Source: Galaxea fascicularis
Taxonomy: Eukaryota; Cnidaria; Anthozoa; Scleractinia; Euphylliidae
Length of the DNA stretch: 64,000 nt
NCBI GenBank assembly: GCA_948470475.1
Contig: OX419338.1
Coordinates: 30,203,182 to 30,267,181 of the forward strand
Reading direction: 5' to 3'
This document shows, piece by piece, positions 28,175 through 38,401 of this stretch. The notes under the pieces were generated by a model. That model saw only the letters and a list, made by a program, of their open reading frames with translations. It was not told the DNA's origin and ran no database searches. A program made the translations under genes and the position numbers. Numbering within the stretch: the first letter of the stretch is position 1; every line of letters begins with the position of its first letter.

Positions 28175-28706
28175 TTAATTCCACACTTTTGGTCCTTGAA
28201 ACCGAATATTGAATAAACCATAATTTGTTTTTGCTCTTGACAAATAATAGGATTGATTTGCTGCACTTCTTGTATTATATTTATGAATTTCCTTTACTTG
28301 AGTAAAAAAGAAATCAAAATAGGACATATACAGAGTGTATGCCGTAAAAAAAAAAAAGAAAGAGCCAAGAGTGTTAATGAAATCATCAGAAAATTGATTA
28401 GAATCAAGGAGATTAATATTGAAATCACCCTTTATTAAAGTATATTTCTCCTGTGCATGGATTTGTTCAGTTGTCCTGTTCATATAAGTCACGAAATTGT
28501 CTAAATTGCTATTTGGATACCTATAAACAACTCCACAGATCAAGTTAGATTGACCTTTAACATTTATCTCAATCCACAGTGCTTCAAAATCTGGTTCAGT
28601 AGTTGTGAAATTTGATAGAATGGAATAAGTTAAATTATTTTGTACATAGAAACCCACCCCTCCAGCATTAGAGAGGCTAGGTTGAAAGATAAAGTCGTAT
28701 CCTGGT
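28175..28706 (-). pseudogene. LINE endonuclease, C-terminal part fused to RT tail
   Basis: Encodes the later part of an EEP endonuclease (GVVYRYPNSN, GDFNINLLD) and jumps after a low-complexity phenylalanine run to the last residues of the LINE protein. That is an internal deletion of more than a thousand residues' coding sequence. It cannot mobilise itself. Confidence 0.7.
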
Positions 28707-28719
28707 AAATCTACATTTG
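28707..28719. repeat. Target duplication left of tRNA-like array
   Basis: AAATCTACATTTG, repeated exactly at 31449-31461. Confidence 0.85.
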
Positions 28720-28724
28720 CAAGT

Positions 28725-28755
<31 letters not shown>

Positions 28756-28790
28756 TTAAGCAACTGGAAAGAAGAAGCCTGAAAAAATCA

Positions 28791-28791
<1 letters not shown>

Positions 28792-28824
<33 letters not shown>

Positions 28825-28863
28825 GATACCGGTGCGATGCTCTACCAACTGAGCTATGAAGCC
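28792..28863 (-). tRNA. tRNA-like gene, array 1 copy 1 (GGU at anticodon position)
   Basis: 72 nt. The cloverleaf has a perfect 7-bp acceptor stem (GGCTTCA/TGAAGCC), D arm GCTC...GAGC and T arm ACGGG TTCGAAT CCCGT. The anticodon loop reads CCGGTAT, so position 34-36 is GGT (Thr), but position 33 is C, not the near-universal U, and 31/39 is an A-C mismatch. It is more likely a tRNA-derived repeat than a decoding tRNA. A hairpin of the 3' end with TTTTTT (a Pol III stop) follows. Confidence 0.65.
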
Positions 28864-28973
28864 ACACATTGGGAGCGAGGTCAATTTATTGAGTTCATAC
28901 TTTCCCGCACAGTGAAGTGATGTGAAGTATATATGAAATAATTCATATTTGTACTGCGGTTGTAGATGCAAGT

Positions 28974-29004
<31 letters not shown>

Positions 29005-29039
29005 TTAAGCAACTGGAAAGAAGAAGCCTGAAAAAATCA

Positions 29040-29040
<1 letters not shown>

Positions 29041-29073
<33 letters not shown>

Positions 29074-29112
29074 GATACCGGTGCGATGCTCTACCAACTG
29101 AGCTATGAAGCC
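29041..29112 (-). tRNA. tRNA-like gene, array 1 copy 2
   Basis: Identical to copy 1, 249 bp away. Confidence 0.65.
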
Positions 29113-29222
29113 ACACATTGGGAGCGAGGTCAATTTATTGAGTTCATACTTTCCCGCACAGTGAAGTGATGTGAAGTATATATGAAATAATTCATATTTG
29201 TACTGCGGTTGTAGATGCAAGT

Positions 29223-29253
<31 letters not shown>

Positions 29254-29288
29254 TTAAGCAACTGGAAAGAAGAAGCCTGAAAAAATCA

Positions 29289-29289
<1 letters not shown>

Positions 29290-29322
<33 letters not shown>

Positions 29323-29361
29323 GATACCGGTGCGATGCTCTACCAACTGAGCTATGAAGCC
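29290..29361 (-). tRNA. tRNA-like gene, array 1 copy 3
   Basis: Identical to copy 1. Confidence 0.65.
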
Positions 29362-29471
29362 ACACATTGGGAGCGAGGTCAATTTATTGAGTTCATACTT
29401 TCCCGCACAGTGAAGTGATGTGAAGTATATATGAAATAATTCATATTTGTACTGCGGTTGTAGATGCAAGT

Positions 29472-29502
<31 letters not shown>

Positions 29503-29537
29503 TTAAGCAACTGGAAAGAAGAAGCCTGAAAAAATCA

Positions 29538-29538
<1 letters not shown>

Positions 29539-29571
<33 letters not shown>

Positions 29572-29610
29572 GATACCGGTGCGATGCTCTACCAACTGAG
29601 CTATGAAGCC
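29539..29610 (-). tRNA. tRNA-like gene, array 1 copy 4
   Basis: Identical to copy 1. Confidence 0.65.
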
Positions 29611-29720
29611 ACACATTGGGAGCGAGGTCAATTTATTGAGTTCATACTTTCCCGCACAGTGAAGTGATGTGAAGTATATATGAAATAATTCATATTTGTA
29701 CTGCGGTTGTAGATGCAAGT

Positions 29721-29751
<31 letters not shown>

Positions 29752-29786
29752 TTAAGCAACTGGAAAGAAGAAGCCTGAAAAAATCA

Positions 29787-29787
<1 letters not shown>

Positions 29788-29820
<33 letters not shown>

Positions 29821-29859
29821 GATACCGGTGCGATGCTCTACCAACTGAGCTATGAAGCC
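29788..29859 (-). tRNA. tRNA-like gene, array 1 copy 5
   Basis: Identical to copy 1. Confidence 0.65.
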
Positions 29860-29969
29860 ACACATTGGGAGCGAGGTCAATTTATTGAGTTCATACTTTC
29901 CCGCACAGTGAAGTGATGTGAAGTATATATGAAATAATTCATATTTGTACTGCGGTTGTAGATGCAAGT

Positions 29970-30000
<31 letters not shown>

Positions 30001-30035
30001 TTAAGCAACTGGAAAGAAGAAGCCTGAAAAAATCA

Positions 30036-30036
<1 letters not shown>

Positions 30037-30069
<33 letters not shown>

Positions 30070-30108
30070 GATACCGGTGCGATGCTCTACCAACTGAGCT
30101 ATGAAGCC
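30037..30108 (-). tRNA. tRNA-like gene, array 1 copy 6
   Basis: Identical to copy 1. Confidence 0.65.
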
Positions 30109-30218
30109 ACACATTGGGAGCGAGGTCAATTTATTGAGTTCATACTTTCCCGCACAGTGAAGTGATGTGAAGTATATATGAAATAATTCATATTTGTACT
30201 GCGGTTGTAGATGCAAGT

Positions 30219-30249
<31 letters not shown>

Positions 30250-30284
30250 TTAAGCAACTGGAAAGAAGAAGCCTGAAAAAATCA

Positions 30285-30285
<1 letters not shown>

Positions 30286-30318
<33 letters not shown>

Positions 30319-30357
30319 GATACCGGTGCGATGCTCTACCAACTGAGCTATGAAGCC
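30286..30357 (-). tRNA. tRNA-like gene, array 1 copy 7
   Basis: Identical to copy 1. Confidence 0.65.
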
Positions 30358-30467
30358 ACACATTGGGAGCGAGGTCAATTTATTGAGTTCATACTTTCCC
30401 GCACAGTGAAGTGATGTGAAGTATATATGAAATAATTCATATTTGTACTGCGGTTGTAGATGCAAGT

Positions 30468-30498
<31 letters not shown>

Positions 30499-30533
30499 TT
30501 AAGCAACTGGAAAGAAGAAGCCTGAAAAAATCA

Positions 30534-30534
<1 letters not shown>

Positions 30535-30567
<33 letters not shown>

Positions 30568-30606
30568 GATACCGGTGCGATGCTCTACCAACTGAGCTAT
30601 GAAGCC
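30535..30606 (-). tRNA. tRNA-like gene, array 1 copy 8
   Basis: Identical to copy 1. Confidence 0.65.
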
Positions 30607-30716
30607 ACACATTGGGAGCGAGGTCAATTTATTGAGTTCATACTTTCCCGCACAGTGAAGTGATGTGAAGTATATATGAAATAATTCATATTTGTACTGC
30701 GGTTGTAGATGCAAGT

Positions 30717-30747
<31 letters not shown>

Positions 30748-30782
30748 TTAAGCAACTGGAAAGAAGAAGCCTGAAAAAATCA

Positions 30783-30783
<1 letters not shown>

Positions 30784-30816
<33 letters not shown>

Positions 30817-30855
30817 GATACCGGTGCGATGCTCTACCAACTGAGCTATGAAGCC
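30784..30855 (-). tRNA. tRNA-like gene, array 1 copy 9
   Basis: Identical to copy 1. Confidence 0.65.
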
Positions 30856-31031
30856 ACACATTGGGAGCGAGGTCAATTTATTGAGTTCATACTTTCCCGC
30901 ACAGTGAAGTGATGTGAAGTATATATGAAATAATTCATATTTGTACTGCGGTTGTAGATGCAAGTGAAGAGTGATCATCGCAGTAATTTTTCCAATTTAA
31001 GCAACTGGAAAGAAGAAGCCTGAAAAAATCA

Positions 31032-31032
<1 letters not shown>

Positions 31033-31065
<33 letters not shown>

Positions 31066-31104
31066 GATACCGGTGCGATGCTCTACCAACTGAGCTATGA
31101 AGCC
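31033..31104 (-). tRNA. tRNA-like gene, array 1 copy 10
   Basis: tRNA part identical to copy 1; its spacer carries the single A/T difference near 30986. Confidence 0.65.
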
Positions 31105-31257
31105 ACACATTGGGAGCGAGGTCAATTTATTGAGTTCATACTTTCCCGCACAGTGAAGTGATGTGAAGTATATATGAAATAATTCATATTTGTACTGCGG
31201 TTGTAGATGCAAGTGAAGAGTGATCATCGCAGTAAATTGACCTCGCTCCCAATGTGT

Positions 31258-31296
31258 GGCTTCATAGCTCAGTTGGTAGAGCATCGCACCGGTATC

Positions 31297-31329
<33 letters not shown>
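31258..31329 (+). tRNA. tRNA-like gene, array 1 copy 11, inverted
   Basis: Same sequence as copy 1 in the opposite orientation. The inversion junction is at TAAATT (about 31233-31238), a 6-base microhomology between the two unit orientations. Confidence 0.65.
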
Positions 31330-31330
<1 letters not shown>

Positions 31331-31365
31331 TGATTTTTTCAGGCTTCTTCTTTCCAGTTGCTTAA

Positions 31366-31396
<31 letters not shown>

Positions 31397-31448
31397 ACTT
31401 GCATCTACAACCGCAGTACAAATATGAATTATTTCATATATACTTCAC

Positions 31449-31461
31449 AAATCTACATTTG
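31449..31461. repeat. Target duplication right of tRNA-like array
   Basis: AAATCTACATTTG, matching 28707-28719. Confidence 0.85.
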
Positions 31462-31980
31462 TTAAAATATCTTTGTCAGTCATAAACTTGGCTTCTGGGA
31501 GTCCAATGACTGAAAAAGGAAACTGTAGTTCGGACAGCATATGAGCAAAATTATCGTAGTTACTTTTTAGACTTCTAATATTACAATGTAGAGCAGAGAA
31601 AGACCTTGGATGCAGCTTTGGATGAGCTTTCGTGGATATCATGATTAGAGTTGAAATCATGTGTAGAATAATAATTAAAATTAAATTCGGAAGGCAAGTT
31701 ATGATCAATATCAGCATTAGTTAGTGAGGAATTCTAGACACTGGTGAAGCTATCTTAAGATAAGAAAGATTCCTATACTCAGTGACTATATCAGATAGCT
31801 CAGCATGATCAGAATAACAATTTGCTACTTACTTCCACGCATTTGGAGCAATCAGAGAAAGTGAAACATCACTATACTTATCTCTGTTTGAGTTTGTTGA
31901 GATCAACTTCACTTCTAATGAGCTTAGCTGAGCTATCCTTATTGTCCCGCAGAAATATCTTCCCATTTGATGTCCAGATA
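31462..31980 (-). pseudogene. LINE 5' part: ORF end and start of endonuclease
   Basis: FIWTSNGKIFLRDNK at about 31970-31880 belongs to the upstream part of the LINE. HCNIRSLKSNYDNFAHMLSE at about 31600-31530 is the catalytic-Asn start of the EEP endonuclease. A frameshift lies between them near 31630. Confidence 0.6.
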
Positions 31981-32401
31981 AAGTCATAACTGCAGTCCTC
32001 CTTTACATAACCTAAAAAGCAGCATTGAAGAGCTCTTTATTCCGTTCAGTCAAACTCACGTTTACGTAGATATGATTCTCCTCTTTAAACCCAAGCTAAG
32101 ATCTTTAGTGGTGAAGGCATGCAGTTCCTTTCTCTTACGATAATAAGCTTCTTTTGTACTGCGTCGCACAAACTTCACTTCACTATGGCCGAAAGGCGAC
32201 GTTTTCCTTTTTACTTGGAGCTTATCGGTAAGCGATGGTTAATGGAAATATCCCAAGGAAGGAAGGAAGGAATCTTGAGAAGAGTCACAACAAACGTTTT
32301 TCTGTGTGGTGAGATCGGACGTCAACTTGTACAGGCGCCTCTGGCTGCCGCTATCAGTCCATTATTGATCTCACCCACCCCACCTGGCCCAAACAGCAGA
32401 T

Positions 32402-32640
32402 AGATCACCACACCGGGGACTACGTCCCCTCCTCTTTTCGAACAGTGTGTGAGTTCTTTAATGTCCCACAGGTTATAGGAACAAGTGTTGTGAGACGGGA
32501 CCTCCGGTTTTATCGTCCTTATCCGAGAAGACTAGAAAGTCGAACCGTTTGTAAATGTTATTACAAAGGCAGCACTTTCTCCTCAGCTATTTAAAGACTC
32601 TGAGTGTAGGTCCGGCCAGGGTTTGAACCCGCGACCTCCT
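32402..32640. repeat. SINE-like repeat, copy 1
   Basis: Shares ACACCGGGGACTACGTCCCC, GTGAGACGGGACCTCCGG and TCGTCCTTATCCGAGAA with 48989-49165. This copy ends in GGTTTGAACCCGCGACCTCC, which reads in inverse as a tRNA B box region, suggesting a tRNA-derived SINE read from the other strand. Confidence 0.6.
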
Positions 32641-32826
32641 CGGCTTGAATTTGAACTCCCATCAGCTCTCCAACTTGAATGACTATTCTCACTGCATAAT
32701 TAATTAGCTCATTGCAAAACACGCCGTTATTCCATCACATTCCCCCGTTTCCGCCCGTGCTGATAGCGTTAGTAATGCTTTTAATTACGCCATTTCGAGT
32801 TTAAATTTGGTCTCTCTGCTTGGAGC

Positions 32827-33129
32827 GTGGTCTTTTCGTCCTGTACTCCACAAAGACAGTCGTCTTTTGCGATTACCTTCCGCTTGGTCAACCACCACCA
32901 GCCCGCCGTTTCCATGGCGGATCAACTTAATGCTCTTCCTGACCCTCCGGCTCCTGCTGCAGCGCAACAAGTCGCAGAGCCGGCACAAAATCTTCCTCAA
33001 GAGTTGGAACCCATAGCTGAACCTGCCGCGACGCCTGCCGCCCCAGTAGAGGAAACTTCATTCTTGTTTCTGCTTCGCTTTATGTGGGGGTTAGTCTTGC
33101 TACGTTTGTTGGAGATTTTTTCTGCTTAG
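32827..33129 (+). CDS. Pro/Ala-rich hypothetical frame
   Basis: Open frame of up to 100 codons. From an inner Met at 32914 it is rich in Pro, Ala and Glu and ends in a hydrophobic stretch (FLFLLRFMWGLVLLRLLEIF). It lies about 0.8 kb upstream of the tyrosine-recombinase element and could be its leader or an unrelated first exon. I recognise no family, and a chance frame cannot be excluded. Confidence 0.25.
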   Translation: MVFSSCTPQRQSSFAITFRLVNHHQPAVSMADQLNALPDPPAPAAAQQVAEPAQNLPQELEPIAEPAATPAAPVEETSFLFLLRFMWGLVLLRLLEIFSA

Positions 33130-33914
33130 CCCGGTTAGCGTTTTGTCTTCGGTCGCGTAATTTTTATACGGATTTCGGTATTGTTTTGGTGCGCGATACA
33201 AACATTCTGTCAGCACGTGTCCGTTTATTGTATACGCTTTGTTAAACTTTTGCATAAGGAATGTTACCGCCTCGTGAGTTGTTGTCTACCTGTTTACTGC
33301 CCTCGTTTTCCCTAGTTCTAAATTTTTCCCTCGGTATGTTGGGTTTCGCCTTGGTATCTGTTTATTTTAGTATTTAAGGAAATCCTTAGTTTCTGGCATG
33401 ATTAATTTGGGAGGGGTCTAGTGCCGGACAGAGTAAGAAAAGCCTTGTTTGTGCCATGTCTCCGGCTTACTCCGTCTCCGTGGTATTTATGACGTGTGTG
33501 CGCTTAAATATTATGGGTTCCCAATGGTGAAGTCAGTTTTGCGTGCGTTCTAATTTGGTATTCCACCAGTGAAGGAGTTTGGTACAATATTCATAGTTTG
33601 GTACAACGCTAGATTTCCTAAACTGGCGAAGGCAGCTCGTGGCATAGATCTTACAAGTTGCACATGATTTATGGATTTCCACTGGTGAGGGCAGTATTGC
33701 GTTCAGTTCGAATCGGTATTCCACCAGTGAAGAGTTTTATGGAGCGTTTGTTTGTTTGGTATACCGCTAGTTTTTACTAGCGAAGGCATATCCTCGGTAG
33801 ACGTTGCAATCAGTGTACTTATAACTTAAGGATTTCCGCCAGTTGAGACAGTTTTGCGGGGTCTATGTATACCTTCATTTTTATGGTTGAGCTTTTTTCC
33901 ACAATGGCTCTCGC
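33130..33914. other. Non-coding, degenerate CCACCAGTGAAG repeats
   Basis: From about 33520 to 33870 the motif GGTATTCCACCAGTGAAG and variants (CCACTGGTGAGG, CCGCCAGTTGAG) recur five to six times at irregular spacing, directly before the recombinase. They may be regulatory or end repeats of that element. Confidence 0.4.
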
Positions 33915-35241
33915 GTGACCTATAGCTACAATGGGACCTTTGGGCTTTTCGATGTGTCTGCCAGTGACTGGACAGCTGTTGCTTATGTTATTCGTTGCCA
34001 GGTTGCAAGAATTTGGAAAGCCACCCGTCGCTGTTCTGCGTGTTTGTATCCAAATGACATTGACGCCAATTTTGTCAGGCGTGCGGTTCGCAGACTAGCC
34101 TTGTCAAGGTGGGGAAGCTTAATAAACATATAGATCATGTGGGGATATCCAGACGATTCCAGGAGTTCTCTGACGCGGCAAGCAACAAGCCTTATCAGCG
34201 ACAGAAGTCCGCCTTGGAACGGTAACTTTCAGATTTCCTAGCTTCCTTGTCCCCTCCGAAGTGCGTTTCTTCCTGTACTTCGGACGATGTTATTAAGTTC
34301 TTGATAAGCAGAGACAAGACAGGTAGAACTGAAGTTCATACTCAATCGTGTCTACGTGTTAGTTGTAATTGCCCCTCGCGTTTGGCCGCCGGCTCGGTAG
34401 ACTCGTTGCTAGGGAAGCTCAGGGCGATTTTCAACAATATTGGCCGTTCACGCGATTCTAACCCTGTAGCGCACCCTCATGTTAAGGAGTATCTTAAGTT
34501 TATACGGGAGGAGCAGGCCGCTAGAGCTATTTTACCTTCCCAGGCAGCCCCGTTGTTTTTTGCTAATTTCACCAAGTTGATAGATTTCCTTTGGGGTTTG
34601 ATTGGGTAGAGTACACCCTTAGCCGCGGTGAACAAGTATATTTTGGTTACGGATACAGTTTTCTTCGTTGTTGATTTCTTCACGGGGGTCGTGCTTCGGA
34701 CTTAGGGCGTCTGATGGCCAATCAAGTTTTCAGGCTGAAGGATCGGAAGGGATTTTTGTTAAAATTGACCTTGACTAAAACTACGCGGGGTAGTGCAACC
34801 AATCCGTTTATTTTGGAACCCTTTGAAGACCCTGGAGTCTGCCCAGTTGCTTGGATTGAGTATTATTTGTCTGTTTGTAACTTGTTACATATCGTGCTGG
34901 ATGGGGGTTATTTCTTTCGGGCTACTGACCGAGGGAGGGCCGTTAGCCAAAAGCCTTTCTTGGGTTTTGCAGTTAATAATCGTTTACGTAGGCATCTCAC
35001 AGGGGTGAAGTTAAATGGTGGTGAAACACCTTATAGTTTTAGGCTCGGCTTTTCGAACACTCTTAATATGCTAGGTTGTTCGCACGATGATATATCCCGT
35101 TACTTAGGATGGCGCAGTGGGGGTATGGCTCGGCATTATACCAGGCTGTCCAATACCGCCGGTTCTTTTCCTATTCCCGCCTCGCGTTCCCTTTGCCAGA
35201 CCCCGGCGTCTTATTCCCTCAACCTACAATGTATTGTTTAA
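33915..35241 (+). pseudogene. Tyrosine recombinase (YR) transposon gene, disrupted
   Basis: Three consecutive frames make one recombinase. 34247-34609 is the N-terminal SAM-like/core-binding part (DDVIKFLISRDKTGRTEVH, SLLGKLRAIFNNIGR). 34714-35241 is the catalytic domain, with TPYSFRLGFSNTLNMLGCSH and RYLGWRSGGMARHYTR. In that last frame the Arg of HxxR is R110 and the nucleophile is Y142, but the HxxR histidine is replaced by Tyr107. A TAA near 34222 breaks the upstream helix (SALER-stop), and a frameshift lies near 34680. Cryptons and related YR elements carry such a single gene. Probably dead. Confidence 0.7.
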
Positions 35242-36169
35242 ATCATGATATTATCCTTATATTGCCTCCTTGCATGTTTCGCCAGCCTCCCCCTTTTGTT
35301 TTGAAGTTCCGTTTAGAATTATGGTTATTAAGAGGAATTTGAGTAATGGAGAGAATTAAAGGGGAGTCATGTTGGAAACATTTGGTACCTGTGTTGTTTG
35401 CCAATTTAGGAGTTGTTGTCGTGGTGGCGAGGGCAGGAGCGGACTCTTCCCATAACTTAATCTTATGCGATGAGGTAATGAGTATGCAGTGAGTATATGG
35501 TACTATCTTGTTTGTATCCTCGATGTGCTGACTGTCTTTGAGTGGTAGCGGAATGCTCTAAATCTCAAGGCCTTCCTGCCTCAAATATTGCTCTTGCTCA
35601 TCGCAAATGACTTTAAAATCACTTATAGTCACCTCTAGTTGGCGAACCGTTTCCTTTAAAACATGATTCTCTGCGTTAATACAATCAAAACGTTTTTAAT
35701 TTGCATTGAAAAATTCGGCTATCTTGTCGGATAACTGATCGATTTGAGCCTTTTAAGGGCGATAATTTCGCATCAAGGACCTCTTCAAGCAATTTCTTTG
35801 TAGGGGGCTCGTCCCCCATATCAAAAAACTTCAAACGCTTAAACACAGATACAAAAACACCAGGCTGTTCTTCGCAAACTTTAGGGTTAATTTTCCCTTT
35901 AGTTACAATGATCACTGATCTCATCCCGATTTATTGATAGAGGTGAATATTTCTTGTTTTTTTTTTTTTTTTACTGACGTGCGACACACCTTAAATCCTA
36001 GACAACGATGATATATGGACTGATTAATTGCTTCTATTGTCTACATTGAAACACAAAGAAAAGTTCACCTAACGCAAATCACCTATCTTACTAAATGTCA
36101 CACAATACAACTAAAAATATCTCGACAATTGCCGTGTTACCACCAACAGCGTATCTCCATCTCCATTGT
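35242..36169. other. Intergenic, no supported gene
   Basis: A minus-strand frame at 35685-35924 (charged, with PPTKKLLEEVLDAKLSPLKG) may be a remnant of a LINE ORF1-like coiled coil; support is too weak to call a gene. A T-run lies at about 35957-35972. Confidence 0.3.
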
Positions 36170-36179
36170 ATAAACTACA

Positions 36180-36335
36180 CGCAACCCGTAATTCCTCGAT
36201 TGGCTCTGACGAATAGCTGACGAAGGGTGAGGCCTACCCGGCTCGAAACGTCAGCTTTTAGAATCCCTGTACGGTGGTCAATTTACATTCCGTTGATAAA
36301 ACCCAATTTTTGAGGCTAATACCTTGGTTTTGTAC
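36180..36335 (+). mobile_element. Penelope-like element tail with hammerhead-like motif (tentative)
   Basis: The sequence has CTGACGA, a short GGGT...ACCC arm and CGAAAC, then GTCAGC, which recalls the hammerhead-type core (CUGANGA ... GAAAC) reported in Penelope-like retroelements. It continues with CTGTACGGTGGTCAATTTAC and CCGTTGATAAAACC, sequence I associate with cnidarian Penelope-like tails from memory. No GIY-YIG or RT sequence nearby. Confidence 0.4.
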
Positions 36336-36836
36336 TCAACTCAGCCCATAAACAAATTCAACGTTCACAAGTGCTACAAATTGTCTACACCCTTTAATCC
36401 TTAATTTTACCATTGGTCATGGACATTGCGCTTTTACCGTTAAAAAAAAATCTGCCCGCTTTCCTTGCAACTCAATATTTTACATTAAAACGACATCTGA
36501 TGGTAAGCTTTAAGTCCGAAAACACAACTGTCAACGGCTAATAAAAACCTGTGCTTGCAATTCGAGGAAAGTTCAATTGATAAAACCGGCTGGGAATGAT
36601 GGGATGTTTAGTTTGAGTACTGCATTACATTCTTTTGTGTTTTAAAATTAAAAGTGAGTTCAACTGTGGCAAAATGGGATGTAGATTTTGAAGCTATATA
36701 AACTGTCGAGACAACAATTAATCCATTTTTTAAGGGAGGAGAGGAAGGTAGACTGTTTGTTTGCATTTCCCAGTAGATTGAAACTCTTGAAAACTCATTT
36801 AAAGAGTTAAGTTCCAACGCCCGGCATTGCCAATAA

Positions 36837-38318
36837 CTATCGAACGAAAATATTGCCATGTGGATTATTCACATTGTGCAAATGATTCGGCTGTGTTTCG
36901 CCACAAGGATCATGAGCTGGCCAATGCTCTTTGGTGTAACCATCAAAATAGTAATATATCTGCTGTGATGTTTTGCTCCCCGACAACCAAGGTCCAAACC
37001 ACGCTTCCGTTGCAGTGATTCTGCAAGGTGCTTCCGTCTTGTTACATCTGTCAGTCACGCGATTAATGATCCTACAGCTTACACTTCCGTCCCGCCAGTC
37101 AACCAAACTTCCAGTCCCGGGATTACAGATCAACCAATTGTTTATGTTGCTCTTGATCAGGACCTGCCTGCCAAGTTGTTTCCACAGCGAAAACTTTATA
37201 GCATTGTAGTGTGTTTCGTTCAGTGGTGGAGTTGTTGAGATGAGAACATCAACTTCCGGTTTAGCTGGCCAATCTGGCCTTGGCGTAATTGCGTTGGATT
37301 TCTCTGTGAAATCTTCGTAGTTAGTAAAACGATAGCTCCACACTAGAGTCCAGCCACCTCCGTCAGTTTCCATGTCACAATAAGCCTTGAATCTGTTGGC
37401 TGGGGATCCACTGTCGGGATTGATCCAATAAACACCTGATGGGGGACGAGGAGATAGGCTGCGGAGAGACTGGCACGAGTAAACTGTTTCATCTGCGAAA
37501 AGATTGATGTTTATATTTTAACCACGGTAAAACGAAAACAACAAGAAAAGTCCTATAAAAAAGTGTTTATTTAAAGATTGCAAGCAAGATAGGCTTTTTT
37601 TTAAGTCAGTAAGTTTACGAAATAAGACCTTTTTTCAGAAACGAAGAATGCGAAGACGTGTCTTTGTCAATTCTGTTGAGACTACATGAGCCTTGACCTT
37701 AATCCTTTTTAGTTTTTGGTAAACCTACAAATTCAATTTTATTTGATCGCAGATACGTTTGTAGTAACGTTTTTTTTTTAAGAAGGCAAAATAGTGTTTT
37801 TTTAAACTTATAATTAAATAAAGAATTTATCTCGAAAGTTAAGTTAGATATTGCTACTGATATTACTGGCGTGGATCAGGTTTTTTGGTAGTCGGGCTCT
37901 TAGCGTTATATTTCCATTTGCTTGTAATGTAAAAATTATGATAGTCGTGTTTAATTTCCTGTCAACTGAAACCAATGCTGCAAGCTTTCTTATCTTCCAT
38001 GCGAAATTCCAAGGGCAAAACTGAAACATCGCCTGAACGCCTTTCAACGTTGACATGAACGGGCACATTGGTAGATAATATTTCGAAAAGAGAATTCGGA
38101 CAAGGACGACGAGACTGGAGGCACTTTTTGGATACCTTTGGGACGACACTCGTGTGTAGATAAATGTTTAACAAAGTTACCACTGAAATGAAATCACTCT
38201 TGATGATGTTTTAGTTGGCGCTTTCACAGAGTTAGCTCTTAATGGACTAAAATGAGGTAAACAAACTTCTTTAACCTTTTGATGTAAAAGATTTCGAGTT
38301 AAATCTCACATAAATCAG

Positions 38319-38367
<49 letters not shown>

Positions 38368-38368
38368 T

Positions 38369-38401
<33 letters not shown>

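Larger units (their letters stand above)
28720..31448 (-). repeat. Tandem array of eleven tRNA-like units (249 bp), inserted in a LINE
   Basis: Ten direct 249-bp units (minus orientation) and one inverted unit at the right end. Units are identical except one A/T difference near 30986. Each has a 72-nt tRNA-like sequence with good Pol III boxes (A: TAGCTCAGTTGG; B: GGTTCGAATCC) and 177 bp of spacer. The whole block is bordered by a 13-bp direct repeat and interrupts a LINE endonuclease frame. Confidence 0.9.
28130..32000 (-). mobile_element. CR1/L2-type LINE fragment, split by a tRNA-like array
   Basis: Minus-strand non-LTR element. From the 5' side: a frame with FIWTSNGKIFLRDNK (about 31970-31880), then the start of an endonuclease domain (FSALHCNIRSLKSNYDNF, about 31620-31462), the array, the rest of the endonuclease (28706 to about 28360), and the extreme C-terminus of the RT protein (HKYNTRSAANQSYY, FQGPKVWN). 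The reverse transcriptase itself is deleted. The two endonuclease parts join in frame across exactly one copy of a 13-bp duplication. Confidence 0.75.

Noticed and set aside
28756..31284. Ten identical 76-codon frames on the minus strand
   Set aside because: They are read-through of the tRNA-like units (the sequence of the T and D arms in translation) and repeat only because the array repeats.
28720..31448. Regular direct repeats suggesting a CRISPR array
   Set aside because: Units are 249 bp, wholly identical including the spacers, contain tRNA-like sequence, and the genome is eukaryotic.
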